Notes: generated by a model not told the origin, from the sequence alone. DNA of 64,000 bases from Pyrobaculum neutrophilum V24Sta (GCF_000019805.1 NC_010525.1:682001-746000), one strand, 5' to 3'; positions 1 through 9,589 are shown, counted from the stretch's first letter. Translations and numbers: made by a program.

Positions 1-39
1 GCGACGGGCTACGGAGACCCGCCGCAGGCGGCGCTGTGA
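1..39 (+). CDS. possible C-terminal tail of an unidentified protein (partial)
   Basis: Frame 1 is open from the window edge to a TGA at 37-39 and would encode the last dozen residues (ATGYGDPPQAAL) of a protein that starts to the left. Twelve codons are too few to identify a family, and an open stretch this short can arise by chance. The only support is GC-rich third positions like the neighbours. Confidence 0.2.
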   Translation, partial: ATGYGDPPQAAL

Positions 40-68
40 GGTAGCCTGACGGCGTCTGGGATCACTCC

Positions 69-923
69 TTATCGCATCTCTCTGTATAGGTGCCCCACGT
101 AGGCCAGATTCAGGGCGCCTCTCCCCCTGAGCCCCACGTCTAGGAGGAAGGCCAGATCCGCCGATCTTGCTAGGTTGTACATCGCCAAAGCCCAGGCCGC
201 ATCCTCCGCCCTCCCCTGCATGTATACATACGTCGGCCGGCCCCCCTCCCCGTACATCCACACCTGGAGCTCGCCCAGGTTTATCTTCGACGCCTTACCC
301 TCGGGCCTGCAGCCAAACGCGGCGTAGAACCGGTCTTTCCCAACGGCGTATTCAAGCTTGATCCTCCTCCTGGGAGCCTCCATCCCCATGATGGCGGCGT
401 AGATATCCACGGCGGCGTATATCCTCTCCAGGGCGCGCATGGGCGTGTAGAGGCAGCCGCCCCAGGCGTCCCTTGCGCTACAGAGGCTGTAGTCGCCCCC
501 CACGTAGGGCCTATACTTCACCGAGACCTCCACAAACTGGCCCGTCTTCTCCACGGGGATATCCACCTCCACGTCTGGCACAGGGAGGGATCTATACAGG
601 GAGAGGGAGGCCGACAGCCACCCGTCCCCCACCACGTACACCACCTCGCCGCCGGCGAGAGCCCTCCTCACCTCATCAAAGCCGAAGACGTCGCAGGAGT
701 CCACCACCGCGTCGTACCTCCCCTCCGGCTCTTGCACAAGCCGAACCGCCAAGACATCCCTTATAAAATCCAGCGTAAACAGCGGCTCAAAAGGCGGGAC
801 GTCCAGGAGGGGGTCCGCCGGGTTGGCGGTCAAGAGGTCTACCTCAACCCCGCTCTCCCGGAGGAGATACGCCAGGTAGGCGGAGCCCGCCTCAAGCCCC
901 CTAATCAAAACCCTCTCAGCCAT
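69..923 (-). CDS. uncharacterised protein with a degenerate dinucleotide-binding-like N-terminus
   Basis: I do not recognise this 284-residue protein. Its first 30 residues (VLIRGLEAGSAYLAYLLRES, then an acidic strand end at VDLL) look like a beta-alpha-beta Rossmann start of the FAD/NAD type, but the glycine motif is imperfect, so cofactor binding is only a suggestion. The rest is mixed alpha/beta with four scattered cysteines and no membrane segment. The start ATG overlaps the last eight bases of thyX on the same strand, so the two are probably co-transcribed from the thyX promoter. That linkage hints at nucleotide or flavin metabolism but does not prove it. Codon use matches the neighbours. 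Confidence 0.75.
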   Translation of the reverse strand: MAERVLIRGLEAGSAYLAYLLRESGVEVDLLTANPADPLLDVPPFEPLFTLDFIRDVLAVRLVQEPEGRYDAVVDSCDVFGFDEVRRALAGGEVVYVVGDGWLSASLSLYRSLPVPDVEVDIPVEKTGQFVEVSVKYRPYVGGDYSLCSARDAWGGCLYTPMRALERIYAAVDIYAAIMGMEAPRRRIKLEYAVGKDRFYAAFGCRPEGKASKINLGELQVWMYGEGGRPTYVYMQGRAEDAAWALAMYNLARSADLAFLLDVGLRGRGALNLAYVGHLYREMR

Positions 924-1650
924 TTACCGCCAGAGCCAGCCAAGGCTTCTCCGGGAGCGGGCCGTGCTTCTCCTCGGCGTCTTTTACGGCGTATAGGCGG
1001 CAGTCCTCGCCCTTCGGCACCTTGGTGCAGAAGTCCCTGTGGAGGCTGGGCAGGTCGTCCCACACCAACTTGGCCAGATTCGGCCAGAGCCTCCAGACGT
1101 GGGCGTACATCTGCCAGCAGACGTGTCTAATCTCGGCCTGGGCGGCGTAGGCGCACCTCAGGGGGACGAAGTTCAGCAGAAGCTCCCTGGCGTTCATCTG
1201 GACGGCGAAGAGGACGGCGGTGGCGTTGGGGAGGACCATCCTGGCGTGCTCCGGCCTCCAGCCCTCCCTAAGCTTCACGTAGTCCTCGTAGGCCCTCTTG
1301 AGGAGGTCGGCGGGGAAGCCCCTGGGCACTATGAACCTGATCTCCCTCCGCGCGTAGTCGACGTAGCGTTGTGACTCAGACCAGTAGGAGGCGAGCCTGT
1401 GTCTTATGAACTGGGTGTGGCAGGCGCGGGAGCACTCCACGAGGAACTGAGCCCCCATGAACTCGAAGACAGACCAGTGGCCCTGCCTGTAGAAAGCCGA
1501 GATGCGCCTCGCCACGACGTCGCCGCCCTGTTTAAGCGCCTCCTCTAGGGGGACGCCCCGGTAGAGCACGTCGGTGAAGGAGGACACCAGCTCCTCCGAC
1601 CCCCACGACCCAACCAGGGCAACCCTAGGCGTGTGGGACACCAACACCAC
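916..1650 (-). CDS. thyX: flavin-dependent thymidylate synthase ThyX
   Basis: ThyX makes dTMP from dUMP in the cytoplasm using FAD, NADPH and methylenetetrahydrofolate (or the archaeal equivalent). The protein has 244 residues, normal for the family. The diagnostic ThyX motif RHRxxxxxxxS is present as RHRLASYWSES near residue 85, followed by QRY, with upstream residues (HWSVFEF) that also fit the family. The start is GTG at 1650; a TATA-like TTTTTAAG around 1668-1676 lies about 22 bases upstream, consistent with a leaderless mRNA. The uncharacterised gene at 69-923 follows with an 8-base overlap. Nothing is missing or truncated. No ThyA-type gene is visible in the window. Confidence 0.96.
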   Translation of the reverse strand: MVLVSHTPRVALVGSWGSEELVSSFTDVLYRGVPLEEALKQGGDVVARRISAFYRQGHWSVFEFMGAQFLVECSRACHTQFIRHRLASYWSESQRYVDYARREIRFIVPRGFPADLLKRAYEDYVKLREGWRPEHARMVLPNATAVLFAVQMNARELLLNFVPLRCAYAAQAEIRHVCWQMYAHVWRLWPNLAKLVWDDLPSLHRDFCTKVPKGEDCRLYAVKDAEEKHGPLPEKPWLALAVNG

Positions 1651-1729
1651 AGCTCAACAGCCCCATGACTTAAAAACCTAGGCGTCTTTTCCACATATTA
1701 CAAAGCCCCGCTCGGCGGTTGAAATCGCG

Positions 1730-3304
1730 GTGTTGTTGAGAGCGGGTGCGTCGCCGTCTGTGGGATGGGCGGCAAAAGCTTTTGTACCGGCTCCATCTTT
1801 CGACGTGGTTAACATCACTTTTTTGAACGTGTCTATTCCGAAAAACGTCATCAACGAGACACTCCAGGTGCTAAATAGGACTAGGGAGGGGCCTGTCACG
1901 ATCTCGAACGCGCCGGAGGTCCCCATGTGGCTTCAACACGCCTTGCTTGCCATATACTTCGCCTTGCTCGCGCTGGCTATCCTGTTGATGATGCACTACA
2001 TCTACTACGCGAGACACGCCAGGCCAGCCAGCGGCGACCCGCCCGACCCCCCCTCTGACGTCCCCCTCTCCATAATCATACCTGTGAAAAACGAGGCTAC
2101 GGAGACCGTCGTAAACGCGGTGAGGAGGCTGGCGCAGCTGCGGTGTCCCAACGCGGAGGTGGTCGTCGTATCCGACGACCCCCCCGAGAAGGCGGCTGAG
2201 CTGGAGAAGGCGCTGGCGGGGCTCCCCGCCCGGGTGCTGAGGAGGCCGAACCCCACCGGCTACAAGGGCGCCGCCTTGAACTGGGCCGTGGAGCACGCAA
2301 GGGGGGAGATCCTCCTCTTCCTAGACGTAGACAGCGTCCCCCCGCCGGACCTCTGCGCCAGGGCCCGCGCCGTGGGCGAGAGGGAGATAGCCTTTCTGGG
2401 GTGGGACGGCTACGCCGCGGTTAAGACCCCCATCGCCGCCCTCCAGCTCTTCCTCTACAAGTACCTCCTGTACTACGTCGCGATCCTAGGCCGCTACAAC
2501 ACCGGGCATCCCGTCTTCGCCTTGGGCTCGGGGATCGCCGTGAGGAAGAGGTTTCTGAGGGAGGTAGGCGGCTTCTGCAACTGCACAGCCGACGACTACG
2601 ACATATCCATGAAGGCGTACCTCAGCGGCGGGCGCGTCGTCTACCTCCCGGGGCCTCCCGTATACGTCGAGGTGCCCGCCGGCTACGGCGCGTTTAAGAG
2701 GCAGTACGCCAGGTGGACCTACAACTCCGCCTACCTCCTGGCGCAGTACGCCAGGCAGATCCTCAAGCTGAAGATGCCGCTGGCTCACAGGCTGAGCGTG
2801 TTTCTAAACGTGGCGACGCACCCCCTCATGATACTCACGACCTTCGCCACGATGGTCGCCACCGTCGCCATGAGCTACATGGGCATACTCCTGCCCCCCT
2901 TCCACATCTTAGCCATGCAGGGGGGCCTTCTGGCGCTGGCGCTGGCGCAGACCTTCTACGTCTACAAGCTGGCGAAGCCCGACGGCCACGGGTTCGCGGA
3001 GGTGGCCAGCATGTTGGCCAAGTCGGCGGCCCTCCTCCTCGCCCTCAGCCCCTACCTAACCTTCTACGTCCTGTTGGGCCTCCTCCGGAGGAGGATCAGG
3101 TGGTACGTAACCCCCAAGGGCCTCGCCGTGTTGAAGAGCGGAGCCCTAGGGCCCTACGAGGTGGCCACCACGTCGGCTCTCGCGGCGCTTCTAGCGCTGT
3201 CTTTCTACACGGCCAACTGGCTCTTTATAACAAACGCCGCAACCCTCCTCCTCGTCTTCCTCTACGTCTACCTACGGGTGGCCGCGGCGGCTAAGCCCTC
3301 TTGA
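1730..3304 (+). CDS. membrane-embedded family 2 glycosyltransferase (cellulose synthase-like)
   Basis: Probably a processive sugar transferase that builds and perhaps extrudes a surface polysaccharide or glycolipid. An N-terminal stretch with several NxT/NxS sequons precedes a first membrane segment at about residues 68-88. A GT-A domain follows, with SIIIPVKNE, the VVVSDD strand, the DxD motif as DVDS, TADDYD (acceptor or catalytic Asp) and QYARW, the QxxRW signature of processive GT2 enzymes. The last 170 residues hold about five more membrane helices. The start is uncertain: TTG 1730 gives 524 residues, while ATG 1925 would begin directly at the first membrane helix. The gene ends 14 bases inside the 3' end of convergent lysS. 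The acceptor and sugar donor cannot be read from the sequence. Confidence 0.87.
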   Translation: MLLRAGASPSVGWAAKAFVPAPSFDVVNITFLNVSIPKNVINETLQVLNRTREGPVTISNAPEVPMWLQHALLAIYFALLALAILLMMHYIYYARHARPASGDPPDPPSDVPLSIIIPVKNEATETVVNAVRRLAQLRCPNAEVVVVSDDPPEKAAELEKALAGLPARVLRRPNPTGYKGAALNWAVEHARGEILLFLDVDSVPPPDLCARARAVGEREIAFLGWDGYAAVKTPIAALQLFLYKYLLYYVAILGRYNTGHPVFALGSGIAVRKRFLREVGGFCNCTADDYDISMKAYLSGGRVVYLPGPPVYVEVPAGYGAFKRQYARWTYNSAYLLAQYARQILKLKMPLAHRLSVFLNVATHPLMILTTFATMVATVAMSYMGILLPPFHILAMQGGLLALALAQTFYVYKLAKPDGHGFAEVASMLAKSAALLLALSPYLTFYVLLGLLRRRIRWYVTPKGLAVLKSGALGPYEVATTSALAALLALSFYTANWLFITNAATLLLVFLYVYLRVAAAAKPS

Positions 3305-4739
3305 CGATTGGGTAGGGGATCACGTCTTTGATAGACTCCGCGTTTGTGATAACCATCGCCAGCCTATCTACGCCTATGCCCACCCCCCCTGTGGGAGGCA
3401 TCCCAAACGACAGCTCTTCGACGAAATCCCAGTCGAGGGGGTGCGCCTCCTCCTTTGGAAACAGCTCCTCCTCTCTCACGAAGTATTCGTACTGACGCAC
3501 CGGGTCGTTCAACTCCGTATAGGCGTTAGCCACCTCGTGCCCTCCCACGAAGGCCTCGAACCTCTCCACGAGGCCTCTCTTCTCCCTATGGGGTTTACAA
3601 AGCGGCGTGGACTCCTCGGGGTAGTCCAGCACAAAGGTGGGCTCCACCAGCTTCTTCTCCACCAGCTTCTCGAAGAGCTTCACCAGGGCGACGCCCCTGT
3701 TGTAGACCTTGACCGGGACCTGTAGCTCCCTGAGCTTCTCCCTTATCTGGTCGTCCGTAAGTCTATCCGGGTCGACGCCCCCGTACTCCCTAAGAGCGTC
3801 GTGGAGGGTGATCCTGCGCCAGGGCGGGGAGAAGTTTATGGTCTGGTCTCTATACTTCACAACGCCTGTGCCTAAGACGGCGGACACGGCCTCGTACACC
3901 ACCTCCTCCGTCAGCCTCATCATGTCGTTGTAGTCCGCATAGGCTTGATACGCCTCGAGAGACCAGAACTCGGGGTTGTGAAGCGCGTCGATATCCTCGT
4001 TGCGGAACTGAGGCCCCACCTCGAACACCTTGGGAAAACCGGCGATGATGTAGCGCTTTAGGTACAGCTCGGGGGATATACGGAGGTACCACTCCTCATC
4101 TATAGCCCAGATCTTCGTCGTGAAGGGGCGCGCGGCGGCGCCGCCGTAGATCGGCTGGAGAACCGGCGTGGGGATCTCTATAAAGCCGCGCTTCCACATG
4201 GCCTCCCTCAGCGCCTGTATAAACCTAGCCCTCGCCGCGATCCTCCACCGGAGCTGGAGATCCAAGACCATAGCCACCGAGCGGTATCTCATGTAAAACG
4301 GCGAATCCCGGTCCACCTTCCCCCACTCCGGCAGAGGCTGAACCGCCTTAGCCAGGAGGATCAGGGAGGAGGCCTTCACCGCGTAGTCGCCCCGCTGGGT
4401 TTTAACTATGGCCCCCTCGACCCCCAAGAAGTCCCCACGCCACACGCCCTCTACCCCCGGGAGCTTGGGGTCAGCCATGACCTGGAACCTCGCCCCGTCC
4501 TCGTAGAGGTCTATAAAAACGACGTTGGGGTGCCTCCTCACGTCGGTCACCCTGCCGGCGGTCCTCACCACGAGGCCAACCCAGGGCTCCAGAAGCGCCT
4601 GCCTCCTCAGCTCGTTAAGCGCCTTAACGCTGTGTGTAATACGGAAGGAGTGGGGGTAGGGCTCCACGCCGGCCCCCCTCAGCGAATCTATAAGTCTACG
4701 CCACTCGCCGACTTTCTCAGCGCTCTGCCTCTCCGCCAT
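3291..4739 (-). CDS. lysS: lysyl-tRNA synthetase, class II
   Basis: Charges tRNA-Lys with lysine in the cytoplasm. It has an N-terminal OB-fold anticodon-binding domain (residues about 45-140) and a class II catalytic core with motif 2 (FRNEDID) and motif 3 (GIGVDRLAM) near the C-terminus. I placed the start at ATG 4739 (MAERQSAEK), giving 482 residues. The frame stays open for 52 further codons upstream, but that extension is not lysyl-synthetase-like. A TATA box (TTTATATA, about 4757-4764) sits about 21 bases before this ATG, inside the tail of the upstream gene. Many euryarchaea use an unrelated class I enzyme, so a class II LysRS is informative for lineage. Confidence 0.96.
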   Translation of the reverse strand: MAERQSAEKVGEWRRLIDSLRGAGVEPYPHSFRITHSVKALNELRRQALLEPWVGLVVRTAGRVTDVRRHPNVVFIDLYEDGARFQVMADPKLPGVEGVWRGDFLGVEGAIVKTQRGDYAVKASSLILLAKAVQPLPEWGKVDRDSPFYMRYRSVAMVLDLQLRWRIAARARFIQALREAMWKRGFIEIPTPVLQPIYGGAAARPFTTKIWAIDEEWYLRISPELYLKRYIIAGFPKVFEVGPQFRNEDIDALHNPEFWSLEAYQAYADYNDMMRLTEEVVYEAVSAVLGTGVVKYRDQTINFSPPWRRITLHDALREYGGVDPDRLTDDQIREKLRELQVPVKVYNRGVALVKLFEKLVEKKLVEPTFVLDYPEESTPLCKPHREKRGLVERFEAFVGGHEVANAYTELNDPVRQYEYFVREEELFPKEEAHPLDWDFVEELSFGMPPTGGVGIGVDRLAMVITNAESIKDVIPYPIVKRA

Positions 4740-4767
4740 CGCGGCAACAAACCCACGTCTATATAAA

Positions 4768-5400
4768 TCAATCCACCACGACGATGCCCCAGCCGCCGAA
4801 AGACACGTCCTTGACGACGGGGATCCCAAGGCGTATGCCCAGCCCAGCCGCGCGCCGTAGCGCCCAGCGGGATGGCACATCCACAAACCGCACAACGGCG
4901 TTGCCCACCACCTCCACGAGGCGCGACACCGCCACCGCCACTCCGGAGCCCACGGAGGCCCCCTGAAGAGCTATCCTCCAGCGGGAGGGCCCCACCTCCG
5001 CCAAGCGCTCCACCGCGGCGCGGCGGGGGTCGCCCCCCACGACTTCGACCCGCCTCAACCTCGGCACCCGGCCAAGCGCCTCTACCACATAGGCCAGGGG
5101 GGCCACCTCCAGGCGGGAGGGGTCCCCCCCGTCTACATACACAAAGCGGTTTGAGGCGGCGTACTGCGCGGCGGCGTTGTCCACATAGGCCACCACGTAC
5201 CTCCCCACCTCGCCCCCCGACACCACCACCCCCAGCGCCCACCGGGAGAAGGGCCCCCGCCCCCTCCGCAGAGCCCACAGAGAGAAGTCGTCTATGAGGA
5301 AGGCCTTGACCTTAATGCCCACGTGCCCCCTCGGCACCACGACAGCCGGCTCCTCCACCCTCCTCACCTCGCCCCCCTCCAGTACCAGCCTCCACATCAC
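4768..5400 (-). CDS. uncharacterised protein resembling a reduced zinc-less alcohol dehydrogenase
   Basis: The 210-residue protein reads like a shrunken medium-chain dehydrogenase: an N-terminal GroES-like stretch (VEEPAVVVPRGHVGIKVKAF, then GVVVSGGEVG) followed by alternating strands and helices. The zinc ligands and the GxGxxG cofactor loop of that family are absent, and the length is about two thirds of normal. It may be a non-catalytic descendant, so I give no function. Its ATG overlaps the UbiD stop codon by four bases (ATGA), implying co-translation with the decarboxylase. The lysS promoter lies at its 3' end. Confidence 0.7.
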   Translation of the reverse strand: MMWRLVLEGGEVRRVEEPAVVVPRGHVGIKVKAFLIDDFSLWALRRGRGPFSRWALGVVVSGGEVGRYVVAYVDNAAAQYAASNRFVYVDGGDPSRLEVAPLAYVVEALGRVPRLRRVEVVGGDPRRAAVERLAEVGPSRWRIALQGASVGSGVAVAVSRLVEVVGNAVVRFVDVPSRWALRRAAGLGIRLGIPVVKDVSFGGWGIVVVD

Positions 5401-6830
5401 CGCCCCAGAAGCCTACGCACCACCTCCTCCACGCGCGCCGCCACGCCGGGGTCGGGGGCCACTTCCTCAGGCCACGGCATCCCCCCGTACTCCTCCGGGA
5501 GCTTCCTCGTCGCGTCTATCCCAAGCTTAGAGCCGTAGCCGGGGACCGGCGAGCCCGTGTCCAAGACGTCGACGTGCGCCCCCTGCACCACCACCACATC
5601 CCGCTGGGGGTCAACCCGCTGCGCTATGGCGAACACCACCTCGTTAAGGTCGTGGACGTCAACGTCGTGATCCACCACGACCACCACCTTGGTCAAAGAC
5701 AGCATGTGGCCGAGCCCCCAAAGCGCAAACATGACCTTCTTCCCCTGGCCGGGATACCGCTTACGGATAGAGACGATGGCGACGCCTTGGAAAAGGCCGT
5801 ACATGGGCAAGTTCAGATCCACCACCTCCGGCATGAGGAACTGGAGCACCGGGAGGAAGACCCTCTCAACCGCCTTACCCATGTACGCGTCCTCAAGAGG
5901 CGGCCGGCCCACCACCGTGCCGTAGTAGATGGGGTCCTCCCTCCTAAGCAGAGCCTTGGCCTTGAAGACGGGGTAGAGGCCCCCCCGGTCGTACACGCCG
6001 TAGTGATCCCCGAAGGGCCCCTCCCTCCTCAGATCTCCAACGTCTACACAGCCCTCCACCACGGCCTCGGCCCGCGCCGGGATGTGGAGATCCGTGGCGA
6101 CGCCTTTCGTCACCTCCAGCCCGCCCCCCCTGAGCACCCCCGCGAATAGATATTCGTCGAGGGGGTAGGGCGTCGGCATCATGCCGCTGAGGAGAAAGGC
6201 GGGGTCCCCCCCGACGACAATCGCCGCGTCTACACAGCCCCGGGTAGAGCCGAAGAGGTCGGCCGCCCTCTTGTGGATCTGGGCGTGGACAACGGCCTCC
6301 CTCTCCCCCAGGATCTGAATCCGGTACACCCCCAGGTTGTACACCCCCCGGACGTCCCTCGTGACCAAGACGCCGTATGTAATGTAGCGGCCGGCGTCCC
6401 CAGGCCAGCTCTTGAAAGCCGGGATGGAGAGCAGGTTGGGCTCCTCCACCACCTCCCTCACCGGCCCCCCACGCACGACCCTAGGCGCGTAGCGCCCCAG
6501 CTCGAAAAGGCCGGCGGCGGCCTTGAACTTATCCAGGAGAGAAAGGGGAGGCGGAGCGGCGAAGGGCTCCACAAGCCGCCTACCCACATCCTCAAGCCGC
6601 TCAACGCCGAGCGCCAGCTTAACCCTGTCTAGAGACCCGAAGAGGTTCCCAGCCACCCGCCACCCGGGGAACCCCCTAACCGACTCGAACAAGACGGCGG
6701 GCCCCCCGCCGTACATAACCCTCCTCAACACCTCCGGTATCTCGAGCTCGGGGGAAAGGGGGTCGGAAACCCTCCTCAGCCACCCCCTCTCCTCCAGGGC
6801 GGACAGAAACTCCCGCAGGTCGGAAAACAC
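5397..6830 (-). CDS. UbiD-family prenylated-FMN decarboxylase
   Basis: UbiD enzymes reversibly decarboxylate unsaturated or aromatic acids using prenylated FMN. The 477-residue length is typical. Recognisable motifs are YNLGVYRIQ and HAQIHKR in the cofactor-binding part, and REGPFGDHYG containing the conserved EGPFG(D/E) catalytic segment, followed by the usual C-terminal domain (MFALWGLGH, VVVDHDVDVHDLNEV). In archaea one UbiD homologue acts as anhydromevalonate-phosphate decarboxylase in the modified mevalonate pathway; others serve quinone synthesis or aromatic degradation, and I cannot choose from sequence alone. The start is GTG 6830, with a TATA-like TTATTTAG about 25 bases upstream. 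It overlaps the following small gene by four bases. Confidence 0.93.
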   Translation of the reverse strand: MFSDLREFLSALEERGWLRRVSDPLSPELEIPEVLRRVMYGGGPAVLFESVRGFPGWRVAGNLFGSLDRVKLALGVERLEDVGRRLVEPFAAPPPLSLLDKFKAAAGLFELGRYAPRVVRGGPVREVVEEPNLLSIPAFKSWPGDAGRYITYGVLVTRDVRGVYNLGVYRIQILGEREAVVHAQIHKRAADLFGSTRGCVDAAIVVGGDPAFLLSGMMPTPYPLDEYLFAGVLRGGGLEVTKGVATDLHIPARAEAVVEGCVDVGDLRREGPFGDHYGVYDRGGLYPVFKAKALLRREDPIYYGTVVGRPPLEDAYMGKAVERVFLPVLQFLMPEVVDLNLPMYGLFQGVAIVSIRKRYPGQGKKVMFALWGLGHMLSLTKVVVVVDHDVDVHDLNEVVFAIAQRVDPQRDVVVVQGAHVDVLDTGSPVPGYGSKLGIDATRKLPEEYGGMPWPEEVAPDPGVAARVEEVVRRLLGR

Positions 6831-6849
6831 AGCCCTGGGGGGGACCCGG

Positions 6850-7743
6850 CTAAATAACTCTAACGCCGAAGAGGCCGCCGAGCCACTCGCCCAACATGTA
6901 GGTCAAGGCGGCGGTCCCCAGCAGAAGACCCACCGTCTGCAGAAACTCGTACTTGAAATCTCTCCCCGTGTATACAGACCCCTGGAAGGTCAACATGAAG
7001 CTCAGCAGAACCCCCACGGCGATGGAGGCGGCGAAGGCGTGGTAGACGTCGTGGGTGAGGAAGTAGGGAAGCGACATGAGGGACACAGCCGCAATGTAGC
7101 CCACGCCGGTGACCAAGGCCGCCACCGCGGGGGATTTCCCAACCTCGTGGCGCGTCTGGAGGTAGGAGGCAGACGCCATGGAGATGGCGGCCCCTATCCC
7201 CACAATAAGGCCGATGACCCCCGCCACGACGGTGCTGTTGGTGGTGCCAAGAGTCCCCGCGTGGGCCCCAGTGATCTCGATCACCGCGTCCGCCAGACCC
7301 AACACCAGAGACCCCATGTACTTCACAATAGTCTCGTCGATCTGCTCCACAAGCGCCACCTCGTGCTCCTCCCCATCCCTAATAATGCGGCGGAGAGCCT
7401 CTAGATCCTCCCCCCGGACCACCCCCAGGAGGGACTTGTACCGCGCCACCGCCTCCACCTCTCCACGCTCCAGAAGCTTAGCCACGAAGGTAACCCCAAA
7501 GACAAACCGCAGGAGAACCATAAACAGGGCGTAGAGCCGCGTCCGCCACACCGGCGGCCTCACGCCGGCGATGCGGCTCCAGAACCTGAAGTGGTCCAGC
7601 TCAGCCGCCGCCAAAGCCTCCAGAACCCCCCTCCGCCTCTCGTTTCTCTCCACCCGCGCCAAGGCGCTGTACACTACATATTCCTTATACTCGTCCAGCG
7701 CCGCCTCCCGCGCGATTCTGTACAAACTAGAATCTACTTCCAT
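6850..7743 (-). CDS. ferritin-like domain plus VIT1/CCC1 membrane transporter
   Basis: Likely moves iron or manganese across the membrane. The N-terminal ~135 residues form a rubrerythrin/ferritin-like four-helix bundle with candidate metal ligands (DEYKEY, ELDHFRFW, then GEEHE). The C-terminal ~160 residues are a VIT1/CCC1 domain with about five membrane helices, including GLADAVIEITGAHAG and the polar linker QTRHEVGKS. This combination is known for membrane-bound ferritin-like exporters of Fe/Mn. Start ATG 7743 is preferred over TTG 7746 because a TATA box (GTTTATAAAC, about 7766-7775) lies 27 bases upstream. The winged-helix gene just upstream on the same strand could be its regulator, but each has its own TATA box. 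Confidence 0.9.
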   Translation of the reverse strand: MEVDSSLYRIAREAALDEYKEYVVYSALARVERNERRRGVLEALAAAELDHFRFWSRIAGVRPPVWRTRLYALFMVLLRFVFGVTFVAKLLERGEVEAVARYKSLLGVVRGEDLEALRRIIRDGEEHEVALVEQIDETIVKYMGSLVLGLADAVIEITGAHAGTLGTTNSTVVAGVIGLIVGIGAAISMASASYLQTRHEVGKSPAVAALVTGVGYIAAVSLMSLPYFLTHDVYHAFAASIAVGVLLSFMLTFQGSVYTGRDFKYEFLQTVGLLLGTAALTYMLGEWLGGLFGVRVI

Positions 7744-7766
7744 CAAGAAGCGAGTTGCAATGTAGT

Positions 7767-8162
7767 TTATAAACCTTGGCCCCTCCTCCAGTGGTAGAGG
7801 TTCCTCGCAATAGAGAGGAGGGAAAGGCCCACCTCCCGCCTATCCTCCTCCAGCGAAAGCACCGCCTCCATAAACGGCGTACTCCCGTCGATCCCCCGCG
7901 ACCTGAGATACGCCCAGAGATCCCTAAAGAAGTCGGTCATCTTAAGCGAGTTGAGGTAGGCGTCAAGGGAATCCCTCAATACGGCAATCCGCTTCCTCCC
8001 CTGAACCACCGTGAAGACAACCCCGTCCCGCTCCAGAACATAGAGGTGCCACTGCGCCGCCCCATAGGAGATGCCCAAAGCCTTAGCGATCTGGTAGACA
8101 GATGCGCTCCCCCGCTCCCTAAGGAGCTCGACGATACGCCTCCTAACCTCAGAAGGCTCCAC
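7767..8162 (-). CDS. winged-helix DNA-binding regulator
   Basis: The first 70 residues are a winged helix-turn-helix of the ArsR/MarR kind: RRIVELLRERGSASVYQIAK, a recognition helix around SYGAAQWHLYVLERDG, and a wing VFTVVQGRKRIAVL. The rest is helical, probably for dimerisation. It acts on DNA in the cytoplasm; the target is unknown. Start GTG 8162 is chosen because a TATA box (GTTTTATAT, about 8182-8190) lies about 23 bases upstream; the frame is open further up, but that extension runs through the promoter. The recognition-helix sequence QWHLYVLER(D/E)G recurs almost unchanged in the membrane-anchored regulator at 40011-40682, so the two belong to one subfamily. It lies back to back with the rRNA promoter. 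Confidence 0.85.
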   Translation of the reverse strand: MEPSEVRRRIVELLRERGSASVYQIAKALGISYGAAQWHLYVLERDGVVFTVVQGRKRIAVLRDSLDAYLNSLKMTDFFRDLWAYLRSRGIDGSTPFMEAVLSLEEDRREVGLSLLSIARNLYHWRRGQGL

Positions 8163-8220
8163 GAAAGACACAAAACCCCGATATAAAACCTTGAACAACG
8201 GCGCGGGAGAGGGCAGAAAA

Positions 8221-8232
8221 ACTTTTAAACAC
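8221..8232 (+). promoter_or_regulatory. rRNA operon promoter (A-rich BRE plus TTTTAAA TATA box)
   Basis: The run AAAAACTTTTAAAC is the only A/T-rich block ahead of the 16S gene and has the BRE-TATA form of crenarchaeal promoters. It predicts transcription starting near 8250, giving a leader of about 165 bases before mature 16S. The leader is GC-rich with several short hairpins. The divergent winged-helix gene uses a separate box at 8182-8190. Confidence 0.7.
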
Positions 8233-8387
8233 CCAAGTTCAAGAAAGAACGCGCCTTCACAAGTGAAGCCGGGCAAAAGCCCGGCAGACCCTCACCCTAA
8301 TGTTCCCCGGACGTCCCCCCCTGGAAACCCCAGGCCGGGGCGCCGGGGAGAAACCCCACGCCGCCGCCAAGGAGAAGCCCGGACAAA

Positions 8388-8400
8388 CCCACCCCCCGGG
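8388..8400 (+). other. 5' half of the 16S pre-rRNA processing stem
   Basis: The leader segment CCCACCCCCCGGG pairs with ACCCGGGGGTGGG at 10615-10627, directly after the 16S 3' end, with a single extra C as a bulge. Such stems enclosing the 16S rRNA carry the splicing-endonuclease cut sites in archaea. The pairing brackets the gene and supports the 3' end at 10614. Confidence 0.65.
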
Positions 8401-8939
8401 CGGCCTTGCGGCCGTCCGAAACCGGTTGATCCTGCCGGACCCGACCGCTATCGGGGTAGGGCTAAGCCATGCGAGTCGCGCGCCCGGGGGCGCCCGGGAG
8501 CGGCGCACGGCTCAGTAACACGTGCCCAACCTACCCTCGGGAGGGGGACACCCCCGGGAAACTGGGGCCAATCCCCCATAGGGGAGGGGCGCTGGAAGGC
8601 CCCCTCCCCCAAAGGGATGGCGGCCGATCCGCCGCCATCCGCCCGAGGATGGGGGCACGGCCCATCAGGTAGTTGGCGGGTTAAAGGCCCGCCAAGCCGA
8701 AGACGGGTAGGGGCGGTGAGAGCCGCGAGCCCCGAGATCGGCACTGAGACAAGGGCCGAGGCCCTACGGGGTGCAGCAGGCGCGAATACTCCGCAATGCG
8801 GGCAACCGCGACGGGGCTACCCCGAGTGCCGGGCGAAGAGCCCGGCTTTTGCCCGGTCTAAAAAGCCGGGAGAATAAGCGGGGGGCAAGTCTGGTGTCAG
8901 CCGCCGCGGTAATACCAGCTCCGCGAGTGGTCGGGGTGT

Positions 8940-8970
<31 letters not shown>

Positions 8971-9114
8971 GGCAAGTCGCTCCTGAAATCCCAGGGCCCA
9001 ACCCTGGGGCGGGGGGCGATACTGCCGGGCTAGGGGGCGGGAGAGGCCGCCGGTACTCCGGGGGTAGGGGCGAAATCCGTTAATCCCCGGAGGACCACCA
9101 GTGGCGAAAGCGGG

Positions 9115-9154
<40 letters not shown>

Positions 9155-9459
9155 GAGCAAAGGGGATTAGATACCCCTGTAGTCCCGGCCGTAAACGATG
9201 CGGGCTAGCTGTCGGCCGGGCTTAGGGCCCGGCCGGTGGCGAAGGGAAACCGTTAAGCCCGCCGCCTGGGGAGTACGGCCGCAAGGCTGAAACTTAAAGG
9301 AATTGGCGGGGGGGCACCACAAGGGGTGAAGCTTGCGGCTTAATTGGAGTCAACGCCGGAAACCTCACCCGGGGCGACAGCAGGATGAAGGCCAGGCTAA
9401 CGACCTTGCCGGACGAGCTGAGAGGAGGTGCATGGCCGTCGTCAGCTCGTGCCGTGAGG

Positions 9460-9491
<32 letters not shown>

Positions 9492-9589
9492 CCACCCCTA
9501 GTTGCTACCCCGTCCTACGGGACGGGGGGCACACTAGGGGGACTGCCGGCGTAAGCCGGAGGAAGGAGGGGGCCACGGCAGGTCAGTAT